A stretch of DNA of 64,000 nucleotides from Paenibacillus humicola (GTDB lineage Bacteria > Bacillota > Bacilli > Paenibacillales > Paenibacillaceae): contig NZ_JAQGPL010000001.1 in assembly GCF_028826105.1 (NCBI RefSeq), positions 5,773,501-5,837,500 on the forward strand, given 5' to 3'. Shown in pieces: positions 1 through 8,975 of this stretch. The notes under the pieces are model-generated. The model saw nothing but the letters and a program-made list of their open reading frames with translations, did not search any database and was not told the origin of the DNA. The position numbers were made by a program, and so were the translations under genes. Numbering within the stretch: the first letter of the stretch is position 1; every line of letters begins with the position of its first letter.

Positions 1-2
1 CG

Positions 3-632
3 CGCCATTCGGAATCGGGCCATCGGCTTTACACCGAGACCGATATCGCCATGCTGCAGCGGATCGTTTCGCTGAAGCAGCTTGGCTTTGGCCTGGAGGA
101 GATCGGGCAGCTGATTCGCAGCCCGCGATTTAACGCGTCGGAGCTCATCCGGCTGCAGCTGGAGCGGCTGAACGAGCAGATCCGCCTGCAGGAAGCGCTT
201 CGCGAGCGGCTGGAGCGGCTGGACGCGATGCTCGGCGCGAGAGAGGAAGTGACGGCCGAACAATTAATCCAAATCATCGAGGCGATCAATATGAACGAAG
301 CGAACCAATATTTTACGGCGGAGCAGCTGGAAGCGATCAAGAAGCGCGGCGATCTGCTCCCGCCGGAACAGCAGAAAGCCATGGCGGAGGAATGGCCCGT
401 CCTGCTCGGCAGCCTGCGCGCCGAGCTGGCGAAAGGCACGCCGCCGGAGAATCCGGCCGCGCAGAAGCTGGCGCAGCGCTGGAAGAAGCTGACGGACCTC
501 GTTTCCGGCGGCGATCCGGCAATCGTCCGGGCATCCGAGCAGTATTACGCGAACCATCCGGATGCGGCGGCGCAGTTCGGCATGGACGTCAAAGTGTACG
601 ATTATATCCGCCGCGCGCTGGCCAAGCAATAA
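3..632 (+). CDS. MerR-family regulator with TipAS-like domain (5' end missing)
   Basis: The reading frame is open from the left edge of the window, so the start and the first helix-turn-helix lie outside it. The first residues (SGHRLYTETDIAMLQRI) are the second half of a MerR winged helix, followed by a dimerisation coiled coil rich in Leu/Glu/Arg. The C-terminal ~110 residues (YFTAEQLEAI, then an all-helical segment ending DVKVYDYIRRAL) resemble the TipAS drug-recognition domain. Such proteins are usually transcription activators that sense hydrophobic or peptide antibiotics. The ligand cannot be told from the sequence. A terminator follows directly, so it is the last gene of its unit. Confidence 0.85.
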   Translation, partial: RHSESGHRLYTETDIAMLQRIVSLKQLGFGLEEIGQLIRSPRFNASELIRLQLERLNEQIRLQEALRERLERLDAMLGAREEVTAEQLIQIIEAINMNEANQYFTAEQLEAIKKRGDLLPPEQQKAMAEEWPVLLGSLRAELAKGTPPENPAAQKLAQRWKKLTDLVSGGDPAIVRASEQYYANHPDAAAQFGMDVKVYDYIRRALAKQ

Positions 633-662
633 TGCGCGTCTAGAACATTGATGCAAGCAACA

Positions 663-703
663 GCCCCGAGACTGCCCGGATAAGCAGGCTCGGGGCCGTT
701 TTT
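663..703 (+). terminator. Intrinsic terminator after the MerR gene
   Basis: An 8-bp GC-rich stem (GCCCCGAG / CTCGGGGC) with an 18-nt loop is followed by CGTTTTT. It lies 30 bases after the MerR stop codon. Confidence 0.8.
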
Positions 704-802
704 GCGCCGGCCGGCGATTCTTCTTTCTCCCGCCCGCTTGACCTTGCCGCAGCGTCAACGTTTAGGATGGAATTATATCAGCGCCGAAAGGAGAAAATGA
801 AC

Positions 803-1495
803 ATGCCTGATCATGCAACGATCTATCTACGCGAGGCGGAGCGATACGAGCAGCTCGTATCGAAGCAGTCGCCGCTCGGGGAATTCATGGAACAAATCAT
901 CCCTTTTCACGGGCTGGATGCCGTCGATCTCGGGGCGGGAACCGGCCGGCTCACGGCGGTGCTGGCGCAGAAGGCGCGCTCGGTCACAGCGGTCGATGCT
1001 TCGGAAGCGATGCTGCGCGTGAACGCGGACCGGCTTCGCGCAGCCGCCCCGCCCTGCCGGTGGCAGACCGTTGCCGCCGATTACCGCGCGCTGCCGCTTG
1101 AGGACGACAGCGCCGACCTGACCACGGCGGGCTGGAGCATCTGCTACGCGGCCAGCGGAGACGTGCCGCAATGGCGGGACAATCTGGCCGCCATTATGGC
1201 GGAATGCCGCAGGGTGCTGCGTCCGGGCGGCGCCGTCGTGATTTTCGAGACGATGGGGACCGGCCATGAGACGCCGCAGCCTCCGGCCTTTTTGCTGCCT
1301 TATTATGCCGCGCTGGAGTCGGAATACGGCTTCGCGCACCGCTGGATCCGGACCGATTACCGGTTCGACGATCCCGGACAGGCCGAGTCGCTGACGCGGT
1401 TCTTCTTCGGGGATGAGCTTGCGGATACCGTCCGCGCGAACCGGATGAGCCTGCTGCCCGAATGCGCAGGCGTCTGGTGGCGCTGCGCTCCATAA
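803..1495 (+). CDS. Class I SAM-dependent methyltransferase
   Basis: The protein has the Rossmann methyltransferase signature: motif I VDLGAGTGRL near residue 38, an acidic residue after beta 2 (VTAVDAS), then DLTTAGWSICY and a post-motif LRPGG. It belongs to the broad Methyltransf_11/25 group, and the substrate is not readable. Three in-frame ATGs occur at 767, 797 and 803. The AAAGGAG at 787-793 sits 9 bases before 803, so MPDHATIYL is taken as the start. It is a single gene between terminator-like hairpins. Confidence 0.8.
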   Translation: MPDHATIYLREAERYEQLVSKQSPLGEFMEQIIPFHGLDAVDLGAGTGRLTAVLAQKARSVTAVDASEAMLRVNADRLRAAAPPCRWQTVAADYRALPLEDDSADLTTAGWSICYAASGDVPQWRDNLAAIMAECRRVLRPGGAVVIFETMGTGHETPQPPAFLLPYYAALESEYGFAHRWIRTDYRFDDPGQAESLTRFFFGDELADTVRANRMSLLPECAGVWWRCAP

Positions 1496-1522
1496 ACCGG
1501 CGGGCGGATTCCGCCCGTTCAT

Positions 1523-1552
1523 TTGACATCGTTCACGGACCTGCCTTACGAT
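1523..1552 (+). promoter_or_regulatory. Likely sigma-A promoter of the MarR gene
   Basis: TTGACA (1523-1528) and TACGAT (1547-1552) are separated by 18 bases, about 30 bases before the MarR start. A short hairpin of CGGGCGG/CCGCCCG at about 1501-1517 precedes it and may end the methyltransferase transcript. Confidence 0.5.
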
Positions 1553-1584
1553 CTAGATAAGCCAATCAGTACGGGGGACCGATC

Positions 1585-2034
1585 ATGAATCCGGACAACG
1601 AGTTACATAAAAACATCGTGCTGAACATTTTCCGCGCGTCTAATCTGCTGGAGCGCATGGGCCGGAAAATGACCGCCCAGGTCGGGCTGTCCAGCATGCA
1701 GCAGTGGTTTATATTGGGCGCGCTGCTGCGGGAAGGCGATCAGTCCCTGAAGGACCTGCGCCGCAATACGCTCGTCACCAAGCAGAACATGACCGGCATG
1801 ATCGAGCGCTTGAAGCAGGGCGGGCATGTCGTGACGGTGGACGATCCGAACGACCGGAGAATCACCCGCGTCAGCCTGACCGGCAAAGGGCGCGAAACGC
1901 TGGCGAGGCTTCACGAGATCAGCGCCTCATCCAATTTGGGGCTGTTCGAGGGCTTCTCGGACACCCAGCTTACCTCGCTTGACGGACAGATCGAGCAGCT
2001 GGTCCGCCTGCTGAACGAAAAGCTCGACGAATAG
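1585..2034 (+). CDS. MarR-family transcriptional regulator
   Basis: At 149 residues this is the usual MarR length. A winged helix spans about residues 30-110, with recognition segment TLVTKQNMTGMIERL and wing DDPNDRRITRVSLT, which carries the conserved D-x-R-D/N-R-R pattern. MarR proteins are dimeric repressors released by small phenolic or oxidising ligands. GGGGGA lies 7 bases before the ATG. No target gene is adjacent apart from the multicopper oxidase 340 bases downstream, so a link to copper or oxidative stress is only a guess. Confidence 0.85.
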   Translation: MNPDNELHKNIVLNIFRASNLLERMGRKMTAQVGLSSMQQWFILGALLREGDQSLKDLRRNTLVTKQNMTGMIERLKQGGHVVTVDDPNDRRITRVSLTGKGRETLARLHEISASSNLGLFEGFSDTQLTSLDGQIEQLVRLLNEKLDE

Positions 2035-2049
2035 CCGCGCCTCACCTAA

Positions 2050-2075
2050 CCGTTTCCGTACGCGGACGGCTTTTT
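2050..2075 (+). terminator. Probable intrinsic terminator after the MarR gene
   Basis: The inverted repeat CCGT-(2)-CCG / CGG-ACGG is followed by CTTTTTG, 15 bases after the MarR stop. Confidence 0.6.
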
Positions 2076-2374
2076 GGGCCTGCTTCTTGCGCCCGCTGCA
2101 CCGTAAACTGACTGCGATGACGTTCCTCGTGATTTCTTCCGATAGGCCGATTTGAAGCTATACCCTCCCATCCCGCTGCCCGATCCCCGTACTTCTGAAA
2201 AAAAACCGCTTCCGCAAAAATCCGTCTATAGCCGCCTCTCCAACCCGATCCCGGTCCAGCTGACGACCTGACCTTAAGTCTGGCATCCGCTGCGCCCGCA
2301 GCCTGTTACACGCTGTAGATCGAACGGTTACAATGAAGCCATTCAAGACAAAAAGGCGGAGGGGTTTCGTTTCG
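2076..2374. other. Non-coding gap before the multicopper oxidase
   Basis: About 300 bases without a convincing gene. The only clear element is the ribosome binding site GGAGGGG at 2358-2364. An in-frame ATG at 2333 has no ribosome binding site. No promoter or repeat could be recognised with confidence. Confidence 0.5.
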
Positions 2375-4465
2375 ATGTATGAATTATGGGTAGGATTGGA
2401 GCTGCTGTCCGTGCTGCTCCTGTTCATTCTGGGGTGGATCGCCGGAAGCAAAGCGGCCGGGCTGCTGTACGCGGGAACGGCGGAGCGGCTGCGCCGCAAA
2501 ACGCGCAGCCTGCTGATTTGGGCGGGCGTCGTCGCCGTGTGCGCTGCGGGAGCATTAACCTCAATTTGGCGCTTTTACGATTCGTTCGGGCTGTATTTCT
2601 GGCAGGATAAAGTGATGCTGCATGCGCCGCTGCTGGCTGTGCCCGTCCTGGCGGTACTGCTGGCGGCGGTGCCGAAGCTGTTCGTGCTGTTCCGGGCGGC
2701 AAAAGGCGGCTCCGGCCCTATGGATGCGGGCCTGCGGGAGAGGGCGTCGAATCCGCTGCTCGTCGTCCCGTTCCGGACGGTGCCGCTCGCGGCGGCGGCC
2801 GTCCTCTATCTCGCGCTCGTCCCCGAGGTGCCGCTGCGCCCGCTGGAGGCGGCGCTGCCGCCGCTCGTCGTCCTGCTCGCCGCGTCGGCGTTATGGCTGC
2901 TGCACGGCAGCCGGAGCCGGCACGCCGCCCGCGAAGACGCCGTGCTGCCGCGGCGCTGGAAGCGTGCGCTCGGCAAGCTCGGCATGCTGGCCGCACTTGG
3001 CGCGGCCTGCGCCCTGCTGCTTTATTCGGCGCGGCAGAGCAGCCTCATTTCGGACCGCATCGACATGGCGTCCGGGCCGGCCGATTTCGGCGGCGGCGCC
3101 GTGCTCGCCCACGCCGGGCATGGTGCCGTTACAGCCGCGGCGGCCGAAGCGGCCGTCTCCGTCACGGAGCTGACGGGGCCGCGCGCCGAAACGCCGGACC
3201 GCACGTTTACGCTGACGGCGGAGCACGCCTCCGTGAAGCTTGCCTCCGGCAAAACGGAGGATGCCTGGACGTATAACGGCCAAATTCCGGGACCCGAGCT
3301 GCGGGTGAAGCAAGGCGAGCTGGTCGAAGTCACGCTGCTGAACAAAGACATCGACGAGGGCGTCACCATCCACTGGCACGGCCTCGACGTCCCGAACGCC
3401 GAGGACGGCGTGGCGGGCGTCACCCAGGACGCGGTTATACCGGGTCAGAAGCATGTCTACCGTTTCCGCGCCGAACAGACGGGAACCTATTGGTATCATT
3501 CGCACCAGGTTTCGAGCGAGGCGGTATCCAAAGGGCTGTTCGGAACGCTGATCGTGGAGCCGCGGACGGCATCCGAGGACGGCGCGGAAACGAAAGACAT
3601 CACCGTGATCACGCACGTATGGGACGGTATTGGATTTGCCGTCGGGGACAGTGACGTAACGAAGCGTGTCGCGGTCGCGCCCGGAACGAGCGTCCGTCTC
3701 CGGCTGATCAATACCGACGATTGGGTGCTGCAGCGCTATACGCTGATCGGCGCCCCGTTCAAGGTCGCTGCGATCGACGGCACCGACCTGAACGAGCCGG
3801 GCGAGCTCCGCGACACCGCCCTGGAGCTGACGACAGGCGGCCGGTACGATGTGGTTTTTACGATGCCGGACCGCCCGGTCTATCTGGCCGTCGGCGGCGG
3901 CAGGCTGCCCGGCCTCTTCATGAGTCCGGACGGCGGAGGCGAGCTGCCGGCGGTGCCGGCGAAGCTTCCCGTCTTCGACCCGCTCCATTACGGCAAGCCG
4001 GCGCCAACGCCATTCGATGCGAGCAGTCCGTTCGACCGCGAATTCACCATGGTGCTGGATAACCGGCTGGGCTTTTACAACGGGACATTCGGGCAGCAGT
4101 ATACGATCAACGGAGCCGTTTTTCCCGATACGCCGATGTTTATGGTGAAGGAAGGCGACCTCGTGAAGACGACGTTCGTCAATCGCGGCATGGTGGAGCA
4201 TCCGATGCATTTGCACGGCCATCATCTGCTCGTGCTCTCGCGGAACGGGGAAGCGGCGTCGGGCAGCCCGTGGTGGACCGATACGCTCAGCGTAAAGCCG
4301 GGGGAAACGTACGAAGCCGCGTTCCTTGCGGATAATTCCGGCTTATGGATGGATCACTGCCACAATTTGTCGCACGCCGCCATGGGCATGTCGATGCATT
4401 TGATGTACGAAGGCGTCGATACCCCCTTCACCGTCGGCCGCGAGTCCGTCAACCATCCGGAATAA
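2375..4465 (+). CDS. Membrane-anchored multicopper oxidase
   Basis: The 696-residue protein has two parts. Residues 1-230 hold about five hydrophobic membrane segments. The rest is a multicopper oxidase: IHWHGLD (about 331-337) and WYHSH (about 372) supply type 2/3 copper ligands, HPMHLHGHH (about 609) the next set, and MDHCHNLSHAAMGM (about 661) the HCH triplet with the type 1 His and axial Met. All four copper-binding clusters are intact. The catalytic domain probably faces outward and may act in copper tolerance or laccase-like oxidation of metals or phenols. Start 2375 is chosen because GGAGGGG lies 10 bases before it. Confidence 0.88.
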   Translation: MYELWVGLELLSVLLLFILGWIAGSKAAGLLYAGTAERLRRKTRSLLIWAGVVAVCAAGALTSIWRFYDSFGLYFWQDKVMLHAPLLAVPVLAVLLAAVPKLFVLFRAAKGGSGPMDAGLRERASNPLLVVPFRTVPLAAAAVLYLALVPEVPLRPLEAALPPLVVLLAASALWLLHGSRSRHAAREDAVLPRRWKRALGKLGMLAALGAACALLLYSARQSSLISDRIDMASGPADFGGGAVLAHAGHGAVTAAAAEAAVSVTELTGPRAETPDRTFTLTAEHASVKLASGKTEDAWTYNGQIPGPELRVKQGELVEVTLLNKDIDEGVTIHWHGLDVPNAEDGVAGVTQDAVIPGQKHVYRFRAEQTGTYWYHSHQVSSEAVSKGLFGTLIVEPRTASEDGAETKDITVITHVWDGIGFAVGDSDVTKRVAVAPGTSVRLRLINTDDWVLQRYTLIGAPFKVAAIDGTDLNEPGELRDTALELTTGGRYDVVFTMPDRPVYLAVGGGRLPGLFMSPDGGGELPAVPAKLPVFDPLHYGKPAPTPFDASSPFDREFTMVLDNRLGFYNGTFGQQYTINGAVFPDTPMFMVKEGDLVKTTFVNRGMVEHPMHLHGHHLLVLSRNGEAASGSPWWTDTLSVKPGETYEAAFLADNSGLWMDHCHNLSHAAMGMSMHLMYEGVDTPFTVGRESVNHPE

Positions 4466-4600
4466 GCCGGCGAAGGGACGCCACTTGCAAACATCCCTAT
4501 CCGCTTCAAGGCGCCGCATTGCCGATGCCGGCCGAGCTTTATTCACGCGGAAACGCTCCGGTGCGAATATTGGTCCGGGGCGTATTTCGGTTCTGCAGCT

Positions 4601-5287
4601 TTATATGGTTGCGCGCCGCAGCATCCGGAACGAAGTGAGCAGGAACACCGCAATGAAGGGCAGCTGCCACAATGCGAGATCAAGCGCCGTCTGCTTGCTG
4701 AACCATTCGAACACGCTGCCCCACCAGCCGTAATGCGTAACGAGCAGAGTGGAAATACCGATCAGGACCGCGGCCACGAAGAAAAACGCTAACAGGCCTA
4801 TTATACCGAAGCGCCTCTGCATACAGGCAATGAAAAAGCCGGACAGCTGCATAAACAGCATCGTGATAAGAAAAAACAGCAGCTCGGTCAATGGCCCCCC
4901 GTCGCTCAAATAAGGGAGGTGGTAGAAATGCAGCTGAACTCCCCATCCGGACGTCCCGCTCTCCACCATCGACAGCAGCTCGAGCAATATCGCCGATACC
5001 AAGCTGAATCCGGCGAACATCCCGACCGTCCCGGAATAGTAATCCGTTCTTCTCAAGCTGAGCCCGAGCGCGAACGGAAACGTGTCTTTCACGACCACGA
5101 TCCCGAACACAAACAAATAGATAAACATGGAACCCATACCGCCGGTGTATATACCGCCGTCCTGGCGGACGAATATGCTGACGATTAAGTTAATGGCAAA
5201 GCTGAGTAAGGTAATCAGCCAGGGGACGTAAAACCAGGCGGCGCTCCCCCTTGTATGCATCTTCAGTACCGCTGCCGTTCTGTTCAT
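4601..5287 (-). CDS. ABC-2-type membrane subunit, third gene of the YtrA-like operon
   Basis: This 228-residue protein has six hydrophobic stretches (for example FAINLIVSIFV, MFIYLFVFGIVVV, LLAFFFVAAVLIGI) and no periplasmic domain, as expected for the membrane half of a small export-type ABC transporter. It follows the ATPase gene directly. A TTG at 5293 overlaps the ATPase stop, but AGGAGG stands 10 bases before ATG 5287 and only 4 before the TTG, so 5287 is preferred. Substrate unknown; related Ytr systems respond to cell-wall antibiotics. Confidence 0.75.
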   Translation of the reverse strand: MNRTAAVLKMHTRGSAAWFYVPWLITLLSFAINLIVSIFVRQDGGIYTGGMGSMFIYLFVFGIVVVKDTFPFALGLSLRRTDYYSGTVGMFAGFSLVSAILLELLSMVESGTSGWGVQLHFYHLPYLSDGGPLTELLFFLITMLFMQLSGFFIACMQRRFGIIGLLAFFFVAAVLIGISTLLVTHYGWWGSVFEWFSKQTALDLALWQLPFIAVFLLTSFRMLRRATI

Positions 5288-5289
5288 GT

Positions 5290-6180
5290 TCAATTCGCCT
5301 CCTTTCGGACTTGATTGCCGCTTGTCAGGTAGACGATCATCTGCTGCAGGGAAACCGGAACAAGCTCGAGCCCAAGCGATTCGGCGTGCTTTCGTTCAAC
5401 TGCGTTCAGCGCGCCCATCACCGCGGCCGTTTCGAGGCCGCCGAGCGATTCGCGGTGGATCGCCGATTTCCCTTCCAAATAGGCATTGACCTTCGCTCTC
5501 TGCCCGACGACGGTGTATGCGCGGCCGCGCAGCTGCTCCGCGTCCTCGTCGAGAAGCAGCCGGCCGTTATCGATAAGAAGGACATGCTCCAAAATCTGGC
5601 TGACCTCATCGATCAGGTGCGTCGACAGGACGACCGTCCTGGGATTCTCCGCGTAGTCCCCAAGAAGCCGGTCGTAGAACAGATTGCGCGCCACCGCATC
5701 CAGCCCCAAATAGGGCTCGTCGAATATGGTAAGCGGCGCACGGCTGGCCAGGCCGACGATAATGCCGACGGCGCTCAGCATGCCGCGCGACAGCTTCTTC
5801 ATTTTTCGGCGCAGCGGCAAACGAAAATCGTTCACGAGCGAATACGCGAACTCCCGGTCCCAGTCGGGGAAAATAGCCGCGCCGGTCTCCAGCACGTCGG
5901 CCACGCGGAAATGGTCGGGATACTTCTGGCTTTCCTTTATAAAGCACACCCGGCTCAGCACCCTGTCGTTCTCGTAAGGCCCTTCCCCGAATACCTTCAG
6001 CTCTCCGCCGGTCGGAAACAGCTGCGCCGTCAGCATATGCATGATGGTCGTTTTGCCCGCGCCGTTGCGTCCGAGCAGGCCGTAAATTTTGTTTTCCTCC
6101 ATCGTGAAGCTGACATTCTGCACCGCCGCCGTCCGGCCGTACATTTTCGTCAGCTTCCTGACTTCCACCACGTTGTTCAT
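5290..6180 (-). CDS. ABC transporter ATP-binding protein (YtrB-like)
   Basis: Walker A GRNGAGKTT (about residue 38), a short signature-like segment KKLSRGM, Walker B TIFDEPYLGLD and switch histidine LSTHLIDE are all present. The 296-residue length and C-terminal extension match the YtrB/BcrA-type export ATPases. The gene overlaps the regulator stop by one base (TAATG) and runs into the permease, so the three genes are translationally coupled. It powers the membrane protein encoded next. Confidence 0.9.
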   Translation of the reverse strand: MNNVVEVRKLTKMYGRTAAVQNVSFTMEENKIYGLLGRNGAGKTTIMHMLTAQLFPTGGELKVFGEGPYENDRVLSRVCFIKESQKYPDHFRVADVLETGAAIFPDWDREFAYSLVNDFRLPLRRKMKKLSRGMLSAVGIIVGLASRAPLTIFDEPYLGLDAVARNLFYDRLLGDYAENPRTVVLSTHLIDEVSQILEHVLLIDNGRLLLDEDAEQLRGRAYTVVGQRAKVNAYLEGKSAIHRESLGGLETAAVMGALNAVERKHAESLGLELVPVSLQQMIVYLTSGNQVRKEAN

Positions 6181-6548
6181 TATCCTTTCGCCCCTCTCCG
6201 GATCATGTCCGTCAATTGCTCGGCCGTAATGCCAAGCTTCTCCGCTTCCCGGACCATCGTGATGACATACTGCTCGTAAAACTGCTCCTTCCGCTTCTCC
6301 ACCAGCTTCGCTCTTGCGCCTTCCGCCACAAACATGCCAATCCCTCGCTTTTTGTACAAAATGCCTTGATCGACCAGAAGATTGACGCCCTTCGCCGCCG
6401 TCGCGGGATTGATCTGGTAGAACCCCGCGAACTGGTTCGTCGACGGCACTTGCGTTTCTTCGGGCAGCGCGCCGCCGATAATATCGTCTTCAATCCGCTC
6501 GGCAATCTGCATGAATATCGGCCGGCTGTCGTCCATCTGCATGCTCAT
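6180..6548 (-). CDS. GntR-family repressor of the YtrA subfamily
   Basis: A 122-residue protein made only of a GntR winged helix (residues 8-75, with QVPSTNQFAGFYQINPATAA as the recognition region and KKRGIGMFV as the wing) plus a short helical tail. This small size defines the YtrA group, which typically represses its own ABC exporter operon and is relieved by cell-envelope stress. A perfect-arm palindrome lies 19 bases upstream and is the likely operator. GGTGGTG precedes the start. Confidence 0.88.
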   Translation of the reverse strand: MSMQMDDSRPIFMQIAERIEDDIIGGALPEETQVPSTNQFAGFYQINPATAAKGVNLLVDQGILYKKRGIGMFVAEGARAKLVEKRKEQFYEQYVITMVREAEKLGITAEQLTDMIRRGAKG

Positions 6549-6566
6549 CTGTTCACCACCAAACTG

Positions 6567-6588
6567 GTTAATTACTCATGTAACTAAC
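6567..6588 (-). promoter_or_regulatory. Palindromic operator of the YtrA-like operon
   Basis: The 22-base dyad GTTAnTTAC-TCAT-GTAAnTAAC has complementary arms apart from the central four and one variable position per arm. It lies 19-40 bases upstream of the GntR start, where a repressor would block transcription. GntR/YtrA autoregulation is the inferred role. Confidence 0.65.
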
Positions 6589-6666
6589 TATAAAACCTCG
6601 ACATTCATTTGTCAACACGTTTGAAGCCCAAAATTTTCCGGATCTGCCTGCGGCCGGCCGTATTGC

Positions 6667-6708
6667 AAAAAAGACCGCTCGCCAAGGGAATTCCCAAGGC
6701 AAACGGTC
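6667..6708 (-). terminator. Terminator of the AraC regulator gene
   Basis: A near-symmetric 36-base hairpin centred on GGGAATTCCC (6673-6708) is followed on the minus strand by six T residues. It lies 158 bases beyond the AraC stop. The 317-base gap 6549-6865 otherwise holds only the YtrA operator and unremarkable sequence. Confidence 0.7.
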
Positions 6709-6865
6709 TGCAAGCGCAATGTTCCGCTGTCTTTCAAGTCATCATCCGTGCATTCATGTAAAAGGTCGGCGCCCAAATTCCGGCTGCTCCGGCCGCAGTA
6801 CAGCAAGCGCCGCCCCGCAACGGCAGCATCTAAACCCCTCCCCCGGTTCGGACGCCGAGCTTGCC

Positions 6866-7735
6866 TTACTGCCCGTTCTGGCTGCGGTACGTCCGCGGCG
6901 ACAGGCCGGCGATCCGTTTGAACACCCGGGAAAAATAAAACATGTCCTTGTATCCCAGCATCTCGGCGATTTCCTTGACCGGGCGGTCCGTGTTGAGCAG
7001 CAGCCGCTTCGCCTCGGACGTCTTCAGCCGGTGGACGAACTCGTTCAGCGGATAGCCGGTATACGCCTCGACGATCCGGCGCAGCGTCGAGACGGCGATA
7101 TGGTGCCGCTCGGCCGTGCGCCGCGCATCGAGCGGCTCGTAGAGCGCGCTCGTCAAATCGTCGATGACAGCGGCGACGATCCGCTTGCGCCCGCCCGATT
7201 CGGCGGGCGACGCCTGCACGGCCAGCTCGTACAGCACCGATTCGAGCTGCAGCGCCGCCTGATCGAGATGGACCGGGCTGCCGCTTTCCATCAGCATGAA
7301 AATCCGTTCGAGCTTGCCGCGCACCGATTCGTCGGTCTGCGCACGCCGCACCTGGGACGGCTGCGGGAACCAGTTCGCGGTCCATTCCCGGATGCGCGCT
7401 CCCTCGACCGTAAAATAATATTCGTCCCAGTCCGCCCCGGTCTCGGGCCCGTATTGGAAAACGGCCCCGGGGAAAAAGCAGAACAGCGAACCCGCGCCGA
7501 CCGGCTGCCGCGGACCGTCGTCGACCTGGTAATAGCCGCGTCCGCCCGCAATATAGACGAACGCCCAATGCTCGAATGCCGCATCCGCCCGCTGCAGCGT
7601 CCGGCCCGGCAGATGGCCGGCGCCGACGATGGCGAGCGACTTTACCTTCAGCCGGCTTTTATCGACCTTCGAGTCGAATGTGCGTATCGGGTAGGGACTG
7701 ATCATATAATCCATGTATGTTGGCATTCTGTGCAT
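6866..7735 (-). CDS. AraC-family transcriptional regulator
   Basis: Residues 1-150 form a cupin-like sensor (FVYIAGGRGYYQVDDG, LFCFFPGAVFQYGP). Residues 190-289 form the AraC double helix-turn-helix: HIAVSTLRRIVEAYTGYPLN and the conserved PVKEIAEMLGYKDMFYFSR-FKRIAGLSPRTYR. It is divergently transcribed from the oxidoreductase/isomerase operon, with only about 140 bases between, so it most likely activates that operon in response to a sugar or polyol. Confidence 0.9.
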   Translation of the reverse strand: MHRMPTYMDYMISPYPIRTFDSKVDKSRLKVKSLAIVGAGHLPGRTLQRADAAFEHWAFVYIAGGRGYYQVDDGPRQPVGAGSLFCFFPGAVFQYGPETGADWDEYYFTVEGARIREWTANWFPQPSQVRRAQTDESVRGKLERIFMLMESGSPVHLDQAALQLESVLYELAVQASPAESGGRKRIVAAVIDDLTSALYEPLDARRTAERHHIAVSTLRRIVEAYTGYPLNEFVHRLKTSEAKRLLLNTDRPVKEIAEMLGYKDMFYFSRVFKRIAGLSPRTYRSQNGQ

Positions 7736-7877
7736 TCACTCCCTTTTTATCGAGTGCTATAGTTACTATTAGGCATCTTATGAAATGGGCTCCATCGAAT
7801 TTGGTTCTTGGTTATATGAGATATTTCTTGTCAACCATTATACCTTTGGCGAAACGGAAGGAGAAGTGGCGGAAGCG

Positions 7878-8957
7878 ATGGAAACGGGGAAGCAGACGAA
7901 ACGGGTGCGAATCGGCGTCATCGGCGCAGGATCGATCTCATCGGCGCATTTGGATGCGTACAAACGCAATGGAGAAGTGGAGCTCGTCGCGGTGTGCGAT
8001 TTGAACGAGTCCCGCGCGCAGGCGGCCGCAAGCAAATACGGCATTCCGCATGTGTATACGGATTACCGGGAGCTGCTGGCACGGACGGATCTCGACGGGG
8101 TCAGCGTATGCACCTGGAACAACACCCACGCGGAGATCAGCATTGCCGCTCTGGAAGCGGGCAAGCATGTGCTGTGCGAGAAGCCGCTGTGCAAAACGGT
8201 GGCGGACGCCCTGCGCGTGGAGGAAACGGTGCGCCGCACCGGCAAAGTGCTGCAGGTCGGCGTCGTCCGCCGTTATGCGGCCGGAACCGACATCGTGCGC
8301 CGGTTCGCGGAAGCGGGCGAGCTCGGCGAAATCTATTACGCGAAGGCATCCTGCCTGCGCCGGCTCGGCAACCCGGGCGGCTGGTTTTCCGACATCGAGC
8401 GCTCGGGCGGCGGCCCGCTTATCGACCTCGGCGTGCATATCATCGACCTGTGCTGGTATTTGATGGGCCGTCCGAAGGTGAAATCGGTCAGCGGCAATAC
8501 GTACCGCAAGCTCGGCAACCGGAGCAACGTCGAGAATCTTTCTTTCTATAAAGCGTCCGATTACGACGCCTCGAAGAACGACGTCGAGGATTTGGCCAAT
8601 GCGCTCATCCGCTTCGAGAACGGGTCTTCGCTCATGGTCGACGTCAGCTTCACGCTGCATGCGAAGCAGGACGAAATCTCGGTCAAGCTGTACGGCGACA
8701 AAGGCGGCGTGGAGATCGAGCCCGAGCTGCACGTCGTTTCCGAGAAGCATGACACGATCGTCAACATGACGCCGCAGACGGATCACAAAGCGTTCCATTT
8801 CGGCGACAGCTTTTTCCGCGAGACGGCCCATTTCGCCCGCTGCTGCCGCGGCGAGGCGGAGACGCTCAGCCCGGTCGAGGACGGCGTCGAAATCATCAAG
8901 CTGCTGTCCGCGATCTACGAGTCCGCCGCCAAGGGCGAGGAAATCCGATTCGATTAG
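7878..8957 (+). CDS. Gfo/Idh/MocA-family NAD(P)-dependent oxidoreductase
   Basis: The N-terminal Rossmann fold carries IGVIGAGSISSAHLDAY, followed by LCEKPLCKTVADA, the EKP motif whose Lys is catalytic in this family. The C-terminal half has GGPLIDLGVHIIDLCWYLMG, the usual substrate-site D-x-x-x-H. Such enzymes oxidise sugars or inositols. ATG 7878 (METGKQ) is used; GTG 7866 and an upstream ATG at 7785 are alternatives because AAGGAG at 7858 is badly spaced for each. It is first in an operon with two TIM-barrel isomerases. Confidence 0.88.
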   Translation: METGKQTKRVRIGVIGAGSISSAHLDAYKRNGEVELVAVCDLNESRAQAAASKYGIPHVYTDYRELLARTDLDGVSVCTWNNTHAEISIAALEAGKHVLCEKPLCKTVADALRVEETVRRTGKVLQVGVVRRYAAGTDIVRRFAEAGELGEIYYAKASCLRRLGNPGGWFSDIERSGGGPLIDLGVHIIDLCWYLMGRPKVKSVSGNTYRKLGNRSNVENLSFYKASDYDASKNDVEDLANALIRFENGSSLMVDVSFTLHAKQDEISVKLYGDKGGVEIEPELHVVSEKHDTIVNMTPQTDHKAFHFGDSFFRETAHFARCCRGEAETLSPVEDGVEIIKLLSAIYESAAKGEEIRFD

Positions 8958-8975
8958 GAAGGAGAGTGCGTTCGG

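Noticed and set aside
2891..4225. Long minus-strand open frame opposite the multicopper oxidase
   Set aside because: It is the shadow of a high-GC gene: Arg/His/Asp-rich composition, no ribosome binding site and no family motif, while the plus strand encodes all copper ligands.
5251..6279. Plus-strand open frame across the YtrA-like ABC genes
   Set aside because: Antisense to a complete ABC ATPase with Walker motifs; no initiation signals.
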